A stretch of 64,000 nt of DNA from Aestuariivivens insulae (GTDB lineage: Bacteria > Bacteroidota > Bacteroidia > Flavobacteriales > Flavobacteriaceae): assembly GCF_022662195.1 (NCBI RefSeq), contig NZ_JAKMCS010000001.1, positions 372,001-436,000 of the forward strand, in the 5' to 3' direction. The first letter of the stretch is position 1. Each line of letters begins with the position of its first letter. Below are positions 53,659-63,222 of this stretch, piece after piece. A program made the position numbers and the translations under genes. The notes below the pieces were generated by a model. That model saw only the letters and a program-made list of their open reading frames with translations. It was not told where the DNA came from and searched no databases.

Positions 53659-54240
53659 TTAATTCATTTGAGGAGGTATGGGAGCAGGTACCAAATTTTT
53701 AACTGGTTTTATGCTTTTTAAGTAAGCGAAAATAGCCTTTAGATCATCGTCATTTAAATTTCTATATTGATCCCATGGCATAGGCGGTAATATAGGTCTG
53801 CTTCCTTCAAGGCCTTTATATAGTCCTTTTTTAAAGACTGTTAAAAATTGGGTTTCTGTCCAAGTACCAATACCTGTTTCGTCTGGTGTTAAATTAGCGG
53901 CAAACGATGTTCCCCATGGACCTGTAGCAGAAGTAAGCCCCATTGAAAAAAGTATATATTTACTGGCTGTTTCCTTGTCGTAATCAGGTAAGGCATCATC
54001 TGCAGGGTGTCCAGATAAAAGCCTGTTGTGATCCAGTTCCATACCTTTTTCGCTAAATATTTTTGGAGAATGGCAATCATGACAACCAATGGCATTTACC
54101 AAATATCCCCCGCGTTCTATGGGGTCAATGGTAACTTCTTTTGCGGGTTGGTATTCGTCTTCTTTTGGGGTTTCCTTTTTGTTGGAATTACATCCAAGTA
54201 ATAACATGCAAAGGAGCAATGCAAAAACACTTGTTTTCAT
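53659..54240 (-). CDS. monohaem c-type cytochrome lipoprotein
   Basis: A 193-residue lipoprotein (signal ending LLLGC, Cys17) with one haem c site CHDCH (about residues 53-57) and a likely Met ligand in PPMPWDQYRNL. The segments RGGYLVNAIGCHDCHSPK and LTPDETGIGTWTETQF are typical of the cytochrome domains that accompany sugar or alcohol dehydrogenases; no such dehydrogenase is next to it. It would carry electrons at the outer or inner membrane face. Confidence 0.88.
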   Translation of the reverse strand: MKTSVFALLLCMLLLGCNSNKKETPKEDEYQPAKEVTIDPIERGGYLVNAIGCHDCHSPKIFSEKGMELDHNRLLSGHPADDALPDYDKETASKYILFSMGLTSATGPWGTSFAANLTPDETGIGTWTETQFLTVFKKGLYKGLEGSRPILPPMPWDQYRNLNDDDLKAIFAYLKSIKPVKNLVPAPIPPQMN

Positions 54241-54286
54241 AGTTGGTTGGTTAATTAACGTTAAACAATAAATTACACTTTTACAA

Positions 54287-54733
54287 CTAGAAGGTTAATT
54301 CAGTGGGAGTAGTTTTGGGGATAAGATGTTCTATATAATCCATAGCATTGTCTATGTTATCTAGATGGCATAAGTAGCTAATAACAGCAGAAAGCCCCCT
54401 GAATAGCGTGTCTTTATCAGTAGGGTTCTTAGGCCTTTTATTTTTATGGTGAAGGGGCAATTGATAACCACAAGCTTTTAAAAAAGTGACTTCAATTTGT
54501 AATAACTCAGACGGTAGGTAACCATTAAAACGTTTTCCGAAAGCTTCATTTACCTTGCCTATATAATTTAATTGCAAAGCCCCATGGGCATCAGATAAAT
54601 GTTTCCAACTATCCATATTATCTAATATATTCCCCACAGCACACTGCTTACAACACTCAGGGTTTAAAGTGTCGTTGAGAAAAGCTGTATATAGCTTTTT
54701 TATGGCTTGTTCTAAACGGATAGAGGTGTTCAT
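54287..54733 (-). CDS. hypothetical protein with Cys cluster
   Basis: Family not recognised. The 148-residue soluble protein has a helical N terminus (IRLEQAIKKLYTAFLND) and a CCKQC cluster near residues 27-31 that might bind metal. The end is helical (LSAVISYLCHLDNIDNAMDYIEHLI). No signal or membrane segment. It lies 46 bp upstream of the cytochrome gene on the same strand, so the two could be co-transcribed. Confidence 0.65.
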   Translation of the reverse strand: MNTSIRLEQAIKKLYTAFLNDTLNPECCKQCAVGNILDNMDSWKHLSDAHGALQLNYIGKVNEAFGKRFNGYLPSELLQIEVTFLKACGYQLPLHHKNKRPKNPTDKDTLFRGLSAVISYLCHLDNIDNAMDYIEHLIPKTTPTELTF

Positions 54734-55048
54734 AAGGACTCAAGCTTTACCTAAAGATACTAAAAATATTTATCTATTTAAAAATCAGTTTGCTTTGGGA
54801 GCTAGTCTACTAGTGGGAATCTGTTTTTTACGAAATAAACTTATGGTTAGGTTTGATTGATTTAGCTGAAATATTAAGTGATACACTATGAAAGCAAAAA
54901 TAGTATTGGTTTTGGTAAGATTTTGAGAGGATTTTAGTTGCGTTAAGTTATAAATTGAAAACTTTTAATTAAGATTCAGTAAAGTACTTTAAAAGAATCT
55001 TTTGTGTATTAATTATTGATAAAAATTTAGATAGTAATAAGACGTTTT

Positions 55049-58000
55049 ATGAAGCACAAATTAACCGTCGTAATTATTTTTACTTTTATACTCATTGGAT
55101 TGCTTTTTATTCCATTGTTTGGAGAAATTGAAAATACTTTTTTTCTTTTTCTGGGACGTTTTCATCCATTGATTCTACATTTACCTATAGGAGCCTTAAT
55201 GGTGTTATTCTTAATGGAGGTGATAGGGATGCTGCGTCCGAAATTAAATTTAGATGCCGCTTGCGATATTTTGCTTTGGTTTACGGTTTTAAGTATTGTT
55301 CCAACGGTTATTATTGGGTTTTTGTTAGCCTACAGCGGAAATTACAACGATGCCATGCTTCAAAAACACCAATGGTTGGGTTGGTTTACGGCTTTAGTGT
55401 GTGTTTGGTTGCTCGCCTTGCGCCGAAAAAAATCATCTACTCAAGGGAGTAGTGTAACCAAGCTATATAAAATTTCCCTGTTTATCAATGTGGTTTTATT
55501 GTCTATGGCCGGTCATTATGGGGGTTCATTAACACACGGTTCAAACTATTTAACCAAGCACATGCCTTCAGGAATGAAAGCTGCTCTAGGAGTTTCAGAT
55601 TCAGATCACGGAGCCTATTTGGCATTAAATAGTTCGGGAGATTCTACTTCGGTGGAGGCCATGCATTATCAGACTAAGGTTAGGCCTGTCATGGAAAAAT
55701 ACTGTTTTGAATGTCATGGGGAGGATAAACAAAAAGGAGGCATCCGTTTGGATGTTTTACATTGGGATATGATTAATGGGCCAGATGCCGAGGGATGGCA
55801 TTCAGCTTTAGATATGATAAATTCTGGAGAGATGCCACCAGAAGAGGAACCACAATTGCAAGATGATGAACGTCGAGCTTTGGTGGAATGGATGACCAAT
55901 AATTTAAAACAGGCCGCTATTGTTAAACAAACGGCAGATAAAGGTGTAATGCGGAGGTTGACAAAAAAGCAATACACGCATACATTAAATGAGTTATTAG
56001 GGGTGTCCGTTAATTTTGGAGATGTATTGCCCGATGACGGAAAATCTAAAATGGGATTTAGTAATAACGGAAACATTTTACAGACATCGTCATTACACAT
56101 AGACTATTACCAAAAAATTGCACGTGAAGCTTTAAATAAAGCCATTGTTTTTGGAGATAAACCAGAAACCAAAAAGTATAAGGTAACCATAGGGAAAGAG
56201 GTTGGAGATGGTAAAACAGGAACAGAGTTCTGGGGCTACCAAACCGCGGCGATTAAAAAGAAAGATTTACAGATAGAAATATTAAATGATCGTGGAATTC
56301 CCTTTGTAGCCGATACAACAAAACCAGAAGATGCTATTACCGTACTTAAAAACAAGATAGGAATTGGTATGAGGGGCTCTGCAAGTAATCGTTATGCGGT
56401 TGTAGACGAAGGTATCATTTTAAGCGCTGCATTACCAGCAAAAGAAGTAGCTCCAAAATCATGGCAAGGGCCTTCACCAAATTTAAAAATGTTGGTTAAA
56501 GAAGATTTTCCAAGGTCTGGAGATTTTGTGTTTAGGGTAGAAGCCTCAAGAGGGTATAGCTCATGGTTAACCAAAGACGAACGATTAATCGATTTAAGAA
56601 AAGATACGCCCGCATCCCAGTCTTCCGAAGCCATTTTTATAACGGCTAAAGATGTAACACCTACCGAAAATTTAATATTAAAAGATAATCGTTTATTAAT
56701 GCCCGAAGATGTTGCCGCAATTTCTAAGGCTAATTTTGAATACAACGTACCAAAGGGCGGGGTGTATCAAGTAGATTTAGTGCATCCTTATGCATCAGAC
56801 GATGCTATGCCTTCCTATAATATAAATCTTTTGGGGGGTAAAAAAAATGGGATGGTTAGTAAGCGTCTTTATATAAACCAAGAGCAAAAAGATGCCAGTC
56901 AAATTGTTACTCCCGTTACACTAATCTATTTGTCCGAAGGAGACCATAAAGGGTATATTGGAGGGAAATTCTTTGTTGGATTCAGCCGTATTGTGCTAAC
57001 ACCATTATCTGAAGCGGAGTTGGCCGAAGCCGCTTTTGAGGATGAAGCAAAAAAGAATGAGCAACGGTATAAATCTGTAAATCCATCCATACAAGTTTTT
57101 GCTGGTTCCAGAACAGATGATGGGATGGATTACAAAATCTTTGGGGAAAGCAAAGAAGTAACGGCCCCTTTTGGAGAATCTCAAATGTTTGAGTTTAAAG
57201 GTAGACTGGAAAACCTGCCAATTCCTCTAGAAAGTTCCCAAGTAAGCGGGGACTTGGCAAATATTTTGACTTTGGGACTTTGGAATAACCATTTGGTTAA
57301 GGATAGTCGTTTTAACGGACCGCCGTTATTAATTAAGTCGGTCGAATTTGAAGCACCTTATTATTCTGTTTGGCCGCCAGAGAGTCATACAAATATTTTC
57401 TTTAACTCCCCGCTTAAGGAAAATAAAGAGTTGTATACCGAAGCCGTATTAACCCGATTTATTGAGCGCGCTTTTAGACGTAAACTTAAACCAGGTGAGT
57501 TAGATCGCTATATGGATTTTTGGAGGAGTGTTGAACATGATTTTGATCGTTATGAAGACGGTGTGAAGGAAGTGCTTGTTGCAGTTTTGTGCTCTCCTAA
57601 CTTTATTTATATCTATGAACCCGAAAAAACAGAAAAAGAAAAGTCGGACGATCAGTTCATTCTAGCTTCCCGTTTGTCATACTTCCTTTGGAACTCCCCT
57701 CCAGATGAGACTCTAATGGCTTTAGCTTCAGAAGGTGATTTGCATGATGAATTACCTGAACAGGTGGAGCGTATGGTGCAAGATTCCAAAATATCCAGAA
57801 TGGTACGTTCGTTTGCCTCTGAATGGTTGCGACTGGACAGGCATAAGAGTATGGATACCGATGTAAATGAATATGTAGATTACACTAGGTTTGTAAAGGA
57901 AGATATGGCCAACGAAACCTATGAGTTTATTAGCCATGTATTAAAGAATAATTTGAGTATTCTGAATTTTATAGATTCAGATTTTGCCATGCTTAACCAA

Positions 58001-58687
58001 AACCTTGCAGAATTTTATGGTATAGAAGGCGTGCAAGGAAATGCATTTCGTCCAGTGCATTTAACCGAGGAAATGCATAGGGGCGGATTGCTTTCGCAAG
58101 GGGCGTTTTTAAATGGCCATTCAGATGGCTTACAGGCACATCCAATAAAAAGGGCCGTATGGCTTAAAGAAAAAATATTGGGAGACACACCACCACCGCC
58201 ACCACCAAATGTGCCTGAGCTAGATCCCGAAACACCAGGTTTTGAAGATTTGACTTTGAAGGAACAATTGTTCTTGCATAGAAATAAAACATCCTGTTTA
58301 GATTGTCATAGCAAAATAGATCCTTATGGTGTCGTTTTTGAAAACTATGATGCCGTTGGAAGGTATCGTTTGGAATCTTCTAATGGAAAACCAATAGACT
58401 CTAAGTCCAAGTTGCCAGACGGAACGGAAGTTGAAGGTGTTCGTGGCATAAAGGACTATATTTTAAAACTGAAAAAGGACGATTTTACCAAAGCTCTGGT
58501 AGAACACCTTTATGCCTATGCCATAGGCCGTGATGTTAGTTTTGCCGATCAAGAAGCAATCGATAATATAGTGGAGGAAGTCATTGATGACGATTATCGT
58601 TTTCAAAGTGTGATAACTCAAATTGTTTTGAGTCCGTCATTTTATAAAACAGAACCCAATTGGTTTCAAAAAATAGTTGGATTATGA
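55049..58687 (+). CDS. membrane-anchored cytochrome with DUF1587/1592/1588/1585 domains
   Basis: A 1212-residue multidomain protein. Residues 1-165 hold several hydrophobic helices with FLGRFHPLILHLPIGALMV, like the DUF2231-type membrane domain. A cytochrome c domain follows, with haem site C219-F-E-C222-H223 (FECHGEDKQKGGIRLD). Then come DUF1587 (LTKKQYTHTLNELLGV), a long beta-rich stretch, DUF1595/1592 (ERAFRRKLKPGELDRY, LSYFLWNSPPDETLM), and DUF1588 with a second haem-like site C1083-L-D-C1086-H1087 after a six-proline run. DUF1585 (LVEHLYAYAIGRDV) is at the end. This set is best known from Planctomycetes. It overlaps the DUF1552 gene by four bases. Redox role likely, substrate unknown. 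Confidence 0.88.
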   Translation: MKHKLTVVIIFTFILIGLLFIPLFGEIENTFFLFLGRFHPLILHLPIGALMVLFLMEVIGMLRPKLNLDAACDILLWFTVLSIVPTVIIGFLLAYSGNYNDAMLQKHQWLGWFTALVCVWLLALRRKKSSTQGSSVTKLYKISLFINVVLLSMAGHYGGSLTHGSNYLTKHMPSGMKAALGVSDSDHGAYLALNSSGDSTSVEAMHYQTKVRPVMEKYCFECHGEDKQKGGIRLDVLHWDMINGPDAEGWHSALDMINSGEMPPEEEPQLQDDERRALVEWMTNNLKQAAIVKQTADKGVMRRLTKKQYTHTLNELLGVSVNFGDVLPDDGKSKMGFSNNGNILQTSSLHIDYYQKIAREALNKAIVFGDKPETKKYKVTIGKEVGDGKTGTEFWGYQTAAIKKKDLQIEILNDRGIPFVADTTKPEDAITVLKNKIGIGMRGSASNRYAVVDEGIILSAALPAKEVAPKSWQGPSPNLKMLVKEDFPRSGDFVFRVEASRGYSSWLTKDERLIDLRKDTPASQSSEAIFITAKDVTPTENLILKDNRLLMPEDVAAISKANFEYNVPKGGVYQVDLVHPYASDDAMPSYNINLLGGKKNGMVSKRLYINQEQKDASQIVTPVTLIYLSEGDHKGYIGGKFFVGFSRIVLTPLSEAELAEAAFEDEAKKNEQRYKSVNPSIQVFAGSRTDDGMDYKIFGESKEVTAPFGESQMFEFKGRLENLPIPLESSQVSGDLANILTLGLWNNHLVKDSRFNGPPLLIKSVEFEAPYYSVWPPESHTNIFFNSPLKENKELYTEAVLTRFIERAFRRKLKPGELDRYMDFWRSVEHDFDRYEDGVKEVLVAVLCSPNFIYIYEPEKTEKEKSDDQFILASRLSYFLWNSPPDETLMALASEGDLHDELPEQVERMVQDSKISRMVRSFASEWLRLDRHKSMDTDVNEYVDYTRFVKEDMANETYEFISHVLKNNLSILNFIDSDFAMLNQNLAEFYGIEGVQGNAFRPVHLTEEMHRGGLLSQGAFLNGHSDGLQAHPIKRAVWLKEKILGDTPPPPPPNVPELDPETPGFEDLTLKEQLFLHRNKTSCLDCHSKIDPYGVVFENYDAVGRYRLESSNGKPIDSKSKLPDGTEVEGVRGIKDYILKLKKDDFTKALVEHLYAYAIGRDVSFADQEAIDNIVEEVIDDDYRFQSVITQIVLSPSFYKTEPNWFQKIVGL

Positions 58688-60027
58688 GTAAAAAACCTTG
58701 GCATTTAGATCGAAGAACCTTTTTAAAAGGCTTAGGGGTGGCTTGTATGCTTCCCTATTTTGAAGGTATGGCAATGAGCAGTTTTTCAAAATTTGTAACT
58801 CCTCAACCACCAAAGCGCTTGTGTTTTCTATATTTTCCAAATGGTGTGGCTCTACCGCCAGTTGAAAGTGCCTATCACAACGATTGGAGTTGGTTTCCAC
58901 AGGGAGAGGGAACTAATTACAAATTCACCAAAACCCTATCGCCTTTAACAGCATTCAGGAATGATATATCTATTATGGGAGGTTTAAGCCATCCTAATAG
59001 CCGTCAGTTATTGGGGCATATCGCAGGAGATACCTGGTTAACAGGAGGGGATTTACGAGGAGAGTACAAAAATAATATTTCGGTGGATCAGGTGGCCGCT
59101 AAAAAGTTAGGGCGTTACACGCGTTTCCCATCCTTGTCTCTATCAACAGATGGTGGTGTAGGCTATAAATCGAGAGTATCGACCTTATCTTTTAATTCCT
59201 CTGGAAGGCCTATTCCATCAGAGCATAGACAACGCGAAATCTTTGAACGCTACTTTTCACCTAATGGAGCAAGTTCTACTAACGAACGCCGAAAAAGTTT
59301 GCACCAAGGGAAAAAAATTGTTGATCTTGTTTTAGAAGACAGTAAAAAGCTCCAGCATCGATTGGGGGCTAACGACAAAGCAAAGCTCGACGAATATTTA
59401 ACATCGTTAAACCAGGTTGAAGAACAACTAAAGAGAAATGAACGCTGGCTGGATGTGCCCATGAAAGACTTTGATGCCAGTCTAATCAATTTGGATGTTG
59501 ATCCCGTATCTGCACCGCAAGACTATATAAGATCCATGATGGATTTAATAGTTCTTGGTTTCCAAACAGATGCAACCAGGGTAATTAGTTATATGTTAGC
59601 CAGAGAGGACGGCATGGGCTTTGGGGATAATTTTCCAAAGATCGCACTGGGACTAAAGGGGCATCACGGAATCTCACACGATAAAACCAGAGGTCACTGG
59701 GCAGAATGGGGGCGTTACGATCAATGGCTTACAAAACAACTGGCCTATTTTATAGATAAGATGAAAAGCACAACAGATGAACACGGTTCCCTGTTGGACA
59801 ATACACTCATCCTATATGGAAGCGCCTGTAGTTCTACACATAATGCCAGGAATTGCCCGCTTATTTTGGCCGGAGGTAATAATTTGGGTGTTAAACATGG
59901 TAGCTATACCAAGTTTGATGAAAAGCATACCCCCATGTCCAATCTTTTTGTGAGCATGCTTAATAAAGTAGATGTCCCTACCGAGCAGTTTTCAGACAGT
60001 ACAGGGCCATTACCCTCAATTCTTTAA
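58684..60027 (+). CDS. DUF1552 protein with Tat-type signal
   Basis: Started at the ATG overlapping the previous stop (58684), 447 residues. The N terminus LDRRTFLKGLGVACMLPYFEGMA has an RR-x-F-L-K twin-arginine signal, so the protein is exported folded. The rest matches the DUF1552 family, members of which are fused or linked to DUF1592-type cytochromes; FLYFPNGVALP, SVDQVAAKKLGRYTRFPSLSLS, YGSACSSTHNARNCPLILAGG and the LFVSMLNKVDVP end are typical. DUF1552 resembles the DUF1501/sulfatase-like fold by general look, but its chemistry is unknown. Confidence 0.88.
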   Translation: MSKKPWHLDRRTFLKGLGVACMLPYFEGMAMSSFSKFVTPQPPKRLCFLYFPNGVALPPVESAYHNDWSWFPQGEGTNYKFTKTLSPLTAFRNDISIMGGLSHPNSRQLLGHIAGDTWLTGGDLRGEYKNNISVDQVAAKKLGRYTRFPSLSLSTDGGVGYKSRVSTLSFNSSGRPIPSEHRQREIFERYFSPNGASSTNERRKSLHQGKKIVDLVLEDSKKLQHRLGANDKAKLDEYLTSLNQVEEQLKRNERWLDVPMKDFDASLINLDVDPVSAPQDYIRSMMDLIVLGFQTDATRVISYMLAREDGMGFGDNFPKIALGLKGHHGISHDKTRGHWAEWGRYDQWLTKQLAYFIDKMKSTTDEHGSLLDNTLILYGSACSSTHNARNCPLILAGGNNLGVKHGSYTKFDEKHTPMSNLFVSMLNKVDVPTEQFSDSTGPLPSIL

Positions 60028-60056
60028 TAATCATAGTTTTAATATAACCAACTTTC

Positions 60057-61391
60057 ATGAGTAACCAAACTAAGCCTTCTATTGTGAGTAAGGAACTAAT
60101 GTTTCCTTTCATAATAATAACATCCCTTTTTGCTTTATGGGGAATTGCTAACGACTTAACCAATCCAATGGTATCGGCATTTAAAAAAGTAATGCCAGAA
60201 CTATCCAATATCCAGGCATCTTTAGTGCAGTTTGCTTTTTATTTTGGGTATTTTTTTATGGCTTTGCCTGCGGCCTTATTTATAAGGCGGTTTAGTTATA
60301 AATCTGGAATTCTTTTAGGTTTGATACTTTACGCTACTGGAGCCTTTTTGTTCTACCCTGCAGCATTATATGAAGAATATAATTACTTTTTAATTTCTTT
60401 ATGGGTCATTACATGTGGCTTGGCTTTTTTGGAGACAACAGCTAACCCTTTAATTCTTGTGCTAGGCGATAAAAGAACTGCAACACAGCGTTTAAATTTA
60501 TCTCAGGCTTTTAATCCGGTAGGATCGCTAACTGGGATGATCATTGCACAGGTGTTTGTTTTGGCCGCCTTGCGTTCAGACGATTATACCACAACAGCGT
60601 ACAATGCGTTATCTTCTGGTGAATTGGCGGCTATTCGTGAAAACGATTTGAGCGTTATTAGTGTGCCTTATTTAAGTTTGGGAGTATTGGTTTTAATAAT
60701 AATGACTATCATTTTATTTACCAAAATACCAAAAACACCCGTTGAAGATAAAATGTCGCTGTCGCTTTCTTTTAAAAAGGTACTCGCTAACAAAATATAT
60801 TTAAAAGGTATTTTGGCACAGGCAGCTTGCGTAGGGTCCCAAATTATGTGCTGGACATACATTTTTCATTATGTCGATAATTTAAACGAAAGCACTGGTT
60901 GGAATTTAACAGCAACAAATTATAATATTGCTGCAATGATATTATTCTTAAGCGGACGTTGGATAGGTACTGGTTTGATGAAAAGAATAAATCCTTCAAG
61001 AATTTTAATGATCTTTGGCTCTGGTGGGGCTATTGCAAGCATTGGAGCTATTGTACTACCAGGTATGATGGGCTTAATTTCTTTAGTTGCCATTTCAGTA
61101 TTCATGTCCATAATGTTTCCAACAATTTACGGCATCGCTCTAAAAAATATGGGTGAAGAAGCTAAAATAGCATCGGCAGGCTTGGTTATGGCCATTGTTG
61201 GAGGTGCATTAATGCCAATAGTCCAGGCAGCAGTTTTGGATTGGGGTGGTGATGGTTTAGCCGATTTAAATTTGTTAGGGTATATTCCTGAAGTTAATTT
61301 TTCCTTTATTTTGCCTGCCCTTTGCTTGGCTTTTGTAGGGTATTATGGTTACAGTACTATAAAGACAACCGATATTAAAATAGAAGCATAA
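60057..61391 (+). CDS. FucP-like sugar MFS transporter
   Basis: A 444-residue major facilitator with about twelve membrane helices. The pattern FALWGIANDLTNPMVSAFKKVMP, the FAFYFGYFFMALPAALFIRRF stretch and the GLAFLETTANPLILVLG segment with QRLNLSQAFNPVGSLTG are hallmarks of the L-fucose:H+ symporter family (FucP), which also includes transporters for other sugars. It is 29 bp after the DUF1552 gene, so a sugar or related compound is a candidate substrate of the cytochrome module. Confidence 0.9.
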   Translation: MSNQTKPSIVSKELMFPFIIITSLFALWGIANDLTNPMVSAFKKVMPELSNIQASLVQFAFYFGYFFMALPAALFIRRFSYKSGILLGLILYATGAFLFYPAALYEEYNYFLISLWVITCGLAFLETTANPLILVLGDKRTATQRLNLSQAFNPVGSLTGMIIAQVFVLAALRSDDYTTTAYNALSSGELAAIRENDLSVISVPYLSLGVLVLIIMTIILFTKIPKTPVEDKMSLSLSFKKVLANKIYLKGILAQAACVGSQIMCWTYIFHYVDNLNESTGWNLTATNYNIAAMILFLSGRWIGTGLMKRINPSRILMIFGSGGAIASIGAIVLPGMMGLISLVAISVFMSIMFPTIYGIALKNMGEEAKIASAGLVMAIVGGALMPIVQAAVLDWGGDGLADLNLLGYIPEVNFSFILPALCLAFVGYYGYSTIKTTDIKIEA

Positions 61392-61616
61392 TGTTTTGTT
61401 TAAAGTATTGAAACATATAAAAGCTTAGCTTTTCTGCTACTCCTTTGTGTGGGATTGATTTTTTGAAAATAAGAAGGCACTAATGTTGTTAAGGTGAAGC
61501 CCCTAAAAGAGATTATTTGTATTGGGGAATAATAGAAGTTAAGACTAGCATAAATAGCCGTTCGTAGCATTTTAAAATATATGGTGCCTAAATTTTAATT
61601 CAAAAAATTTATGTGG

Positions 61617-61624
61617 TAATTTTG
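61617..61624 (+). promoter_or_regulatory. -7 promoter box immediately before the start at 61629
   Basis: TAATTTTG fits TAnnTTTG and ends five bases before the ATG, so the transcript would start at or next to the first codon (leaderless) if this is the real promoter. Confidence 0.35.
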
Positions 61625-61628
61625 CTTT

Positions 61629-62006
61629 ATGAGCAAACCACTTACCGAACAAGAGTTGCATAACTTAGCCATGAACCACGTGGGAAAAGATTTAGAAGAA
61701 CGTGGTTTTGAATTTATTGCGGTGAACAGTCAGCTAAAAAAGCATCCCCAATTTGTCTGCATCGATAAGAACAATCAATATTATTTTGTGATAGTTAGGG
61801 CGGTTATTTTACCTGATGACCCTAATAATTATGATTTGGTTTGGATGGAGACCTTTAAAAAACATGCTAGGGAGAAAAATGCCAAAGTATTGTATGCTGG
61901 CGTTGGCTTAGGAAATATAAATGGAAAGAAACTACCTATATACTTAAATGAAGATTATCTGTTGGAATATAATGGTATACAAGTGGTAGAGACTAATTTG
62001 AATTAA
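61629..62006 (+). CDS. small conserved flavobacterial protein next to apbE
   Basis: A 125-residue soluble protein of a family often labelled in databases, wrongly as far as I can tell, as a subunit F of NQR; it has none of the cysteines or nucleotide motifs of NqrF. Features: LTEQELHNLAMNHVGKDLEERGFEFIAVNSQLKKHPQFVCI, a D-x-x-N-Q-Y-Y-F-V-I-V-R-A strand, and VLYAGVGLGNING. The fold may be small alpha/beta. The gene is one base before apbE, so it may act with FMN transfer. Function unknown. Confidence 0.75.
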   Translation: MSKPLTEQELHNLAMNHVGKDLEERGFEFIAVNSQLKKHPQFVCIDKNNQYYFVIVRAVILPDDPNNYDLVWMETFKKHAREKNAKVLYAGVGLGNINGKKLPIYLNEDYLLEYNGIQVVETNLN

Positions 62007-62007
62007 T

Positions 62008-62985
62008 ATGTATCGATTTATTATTGCTTTATGCATAGTAATATGTTGTTTTTCGTGTAATCAACCTGTTAAAAATACCCTGTTGCAGGGGTCGGTTTTT
62101 GGAACCTATTATCGCGTAATTTATAATGCTGAAGAGGATTATCAAAAACAGTTTGACAGCTTGTTCTACGCTATCAATAAATCGATGTCTACCTATCAAG
62201 TGAATTCCGATATTACTAAATTAAACCGGAATGAAGCGAATACCGTTGATGAGCATTTTGTAAATGTATTCAATACTTCAAAAGCAATATATAAGGCAAC
62301 CCATGGCGCTTTCGATCCTACTATTGGTGCTGTGGTCAATGCTTGGGATTTTGGGCCAGAGGGAAAAATAGTAAACTTAGATAGCCTTAAAATTGATAGT
62401 TTGATGCTTTCGGTAGGATTGGACAGGGTAAAATTAGAAGGTAATCGTATTATAAAACCCCAACAGACTTTTATAGATTTCAATGCCATAGCAAAAGGTT
62501 ATGCTGTTGATGTTATTTCTGGTTTTTTAAGCAGTAAAGGCGTCGATAATCATTTAGTAGATATTGGAGGGGAGCTAAAAGCAAACGGTATCAATATTGA
62601 AAAAGGACAGGCATGGAAAGTGGGCGTGGAGAATCCAAATTTTGATGGGACACAATCTATTAATAAAGTGATTGCTCTTAGTGATAAGGCTATGGCAACC
62701 TCTGGAACGTACAGGAAATTTAAAGTTGATGAACATGGAAACCGTTATGCGCACATTATAGATACTAAAACAGGTTATCCCAGTAAAACCAGTTTGTTGA
62801 GTATTTCGGTTATTGCAGATGATTGTATGACTGCCGATGCCTATGCGACAGCTTTCAAAACCATGGGGATTGAAAAGGTTACAACGTTTTTAAAATCCCA
62901 CCCGGAGCTTCAGGTGTTTTTAATTTTTCAGAATAACAACAAAGCATTGGAAAAGCTTTCCTTGAATGGTTTTCCAGATAATTAA
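62008..62985 (+). CDS. apbE: FAD:protein FMN transferase ApbE
   Basis: Attaches FMN to threonine in flavoproteins, here most likely NqrB and NqrC of the same window. The 325 residues begin with a lipoprotein signal (ICCFSC, Cys17). Family blocks: GSVFGTYYRVIYN, MSTYQVNSDITKLN, GAFDPTIGAVVNAWDFGP, FIDFNAIAKGYAVDVI, LVDIGGELKANG, and the SGTYRKF, HIIDTKTGYPS and DDCMTADAYATAF segments for FAD and Mg2+ binding. Only one base separates it from the preceding small gene. Confidence 0.96.
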   Translation: MYRFIIALCIVICCFSCNQPVKNTLLQGSVFGTYYRVIYNAEEDYQKQFDSLFYAINKSMSTYQVNSDITKLNRNEANTVDEHFVNVFNTSKAIYKATHGAFDPTIGAVVNAWDFGPEGKIVNLDSLKIDSLMLSVGLDRVKLEGNRIIKPQQTFIDFNAIAKGYAVDVISGFLSSKGVDNHLVDIGGELKANGINIEKGQAWKVGVENPNFDGTQSINKVIALSDKAMATSGTYRKFKVDEHGNRYAHIIDTKTGYPSKTSLLSISVIADDCMTADAYATAFKTMGIEKVTTFLKSHPELQVFLIFQNNNKALEKLSLNGFPDN

Positions 62986-63077
62986 TGCTTGTTAAACTTG
63001 GCTTGTTCTGAAGTCTGCTATAAAATGTAAGGTTAATTTAACCCGTTGTGTATTTTGGGTAAAACTAATTCCAAAGA

Positions 63078-63175
63078 TGTCAGTTCGAGTGTCCGCCAAA
63101 GGCGGGACGTATCGAGAACTATTTCAAAGGCTAAAATTCTTTTTCTCGATAGTTCTACTGAGCTGAGTCGAAGTA
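63078..63175. repeat. flavobacterial dispersed repeat-like element
   Basis: A non-coding stretch between apbE and the methyltransferase gene has a CCGCC-AAA-GGCGG hairpin (63092-63104) and two copies of the block TATCGAGAACTA in direct or inverted forms (near 63109 and as TTCTCGATAGTTCT near 63152). It ends with GAGCTGAGTCGAAGTA, which resembles the repeats at 4290 and 53543. Confidence 0.5.
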
Positions 63176-63222
63176 CAATTTTTACTCATTTCAATCGTAA
63201 AATTCACTCGAAATTGTTAGGG

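Noticed and set aside
53611-53665. Repeated TTAATTATT/ATTCATT runs after the nqr terminator
   Set aside because: Simple AT-rich slippage repeats in a convergent gap, without gene or structured element.
58660-58683. Earlier start for the DUF1552 gene
   Set aside because: It lies within the upstream cytochrome gene, and the Tat signal begins naturally at the ATGA overlap at 58684.
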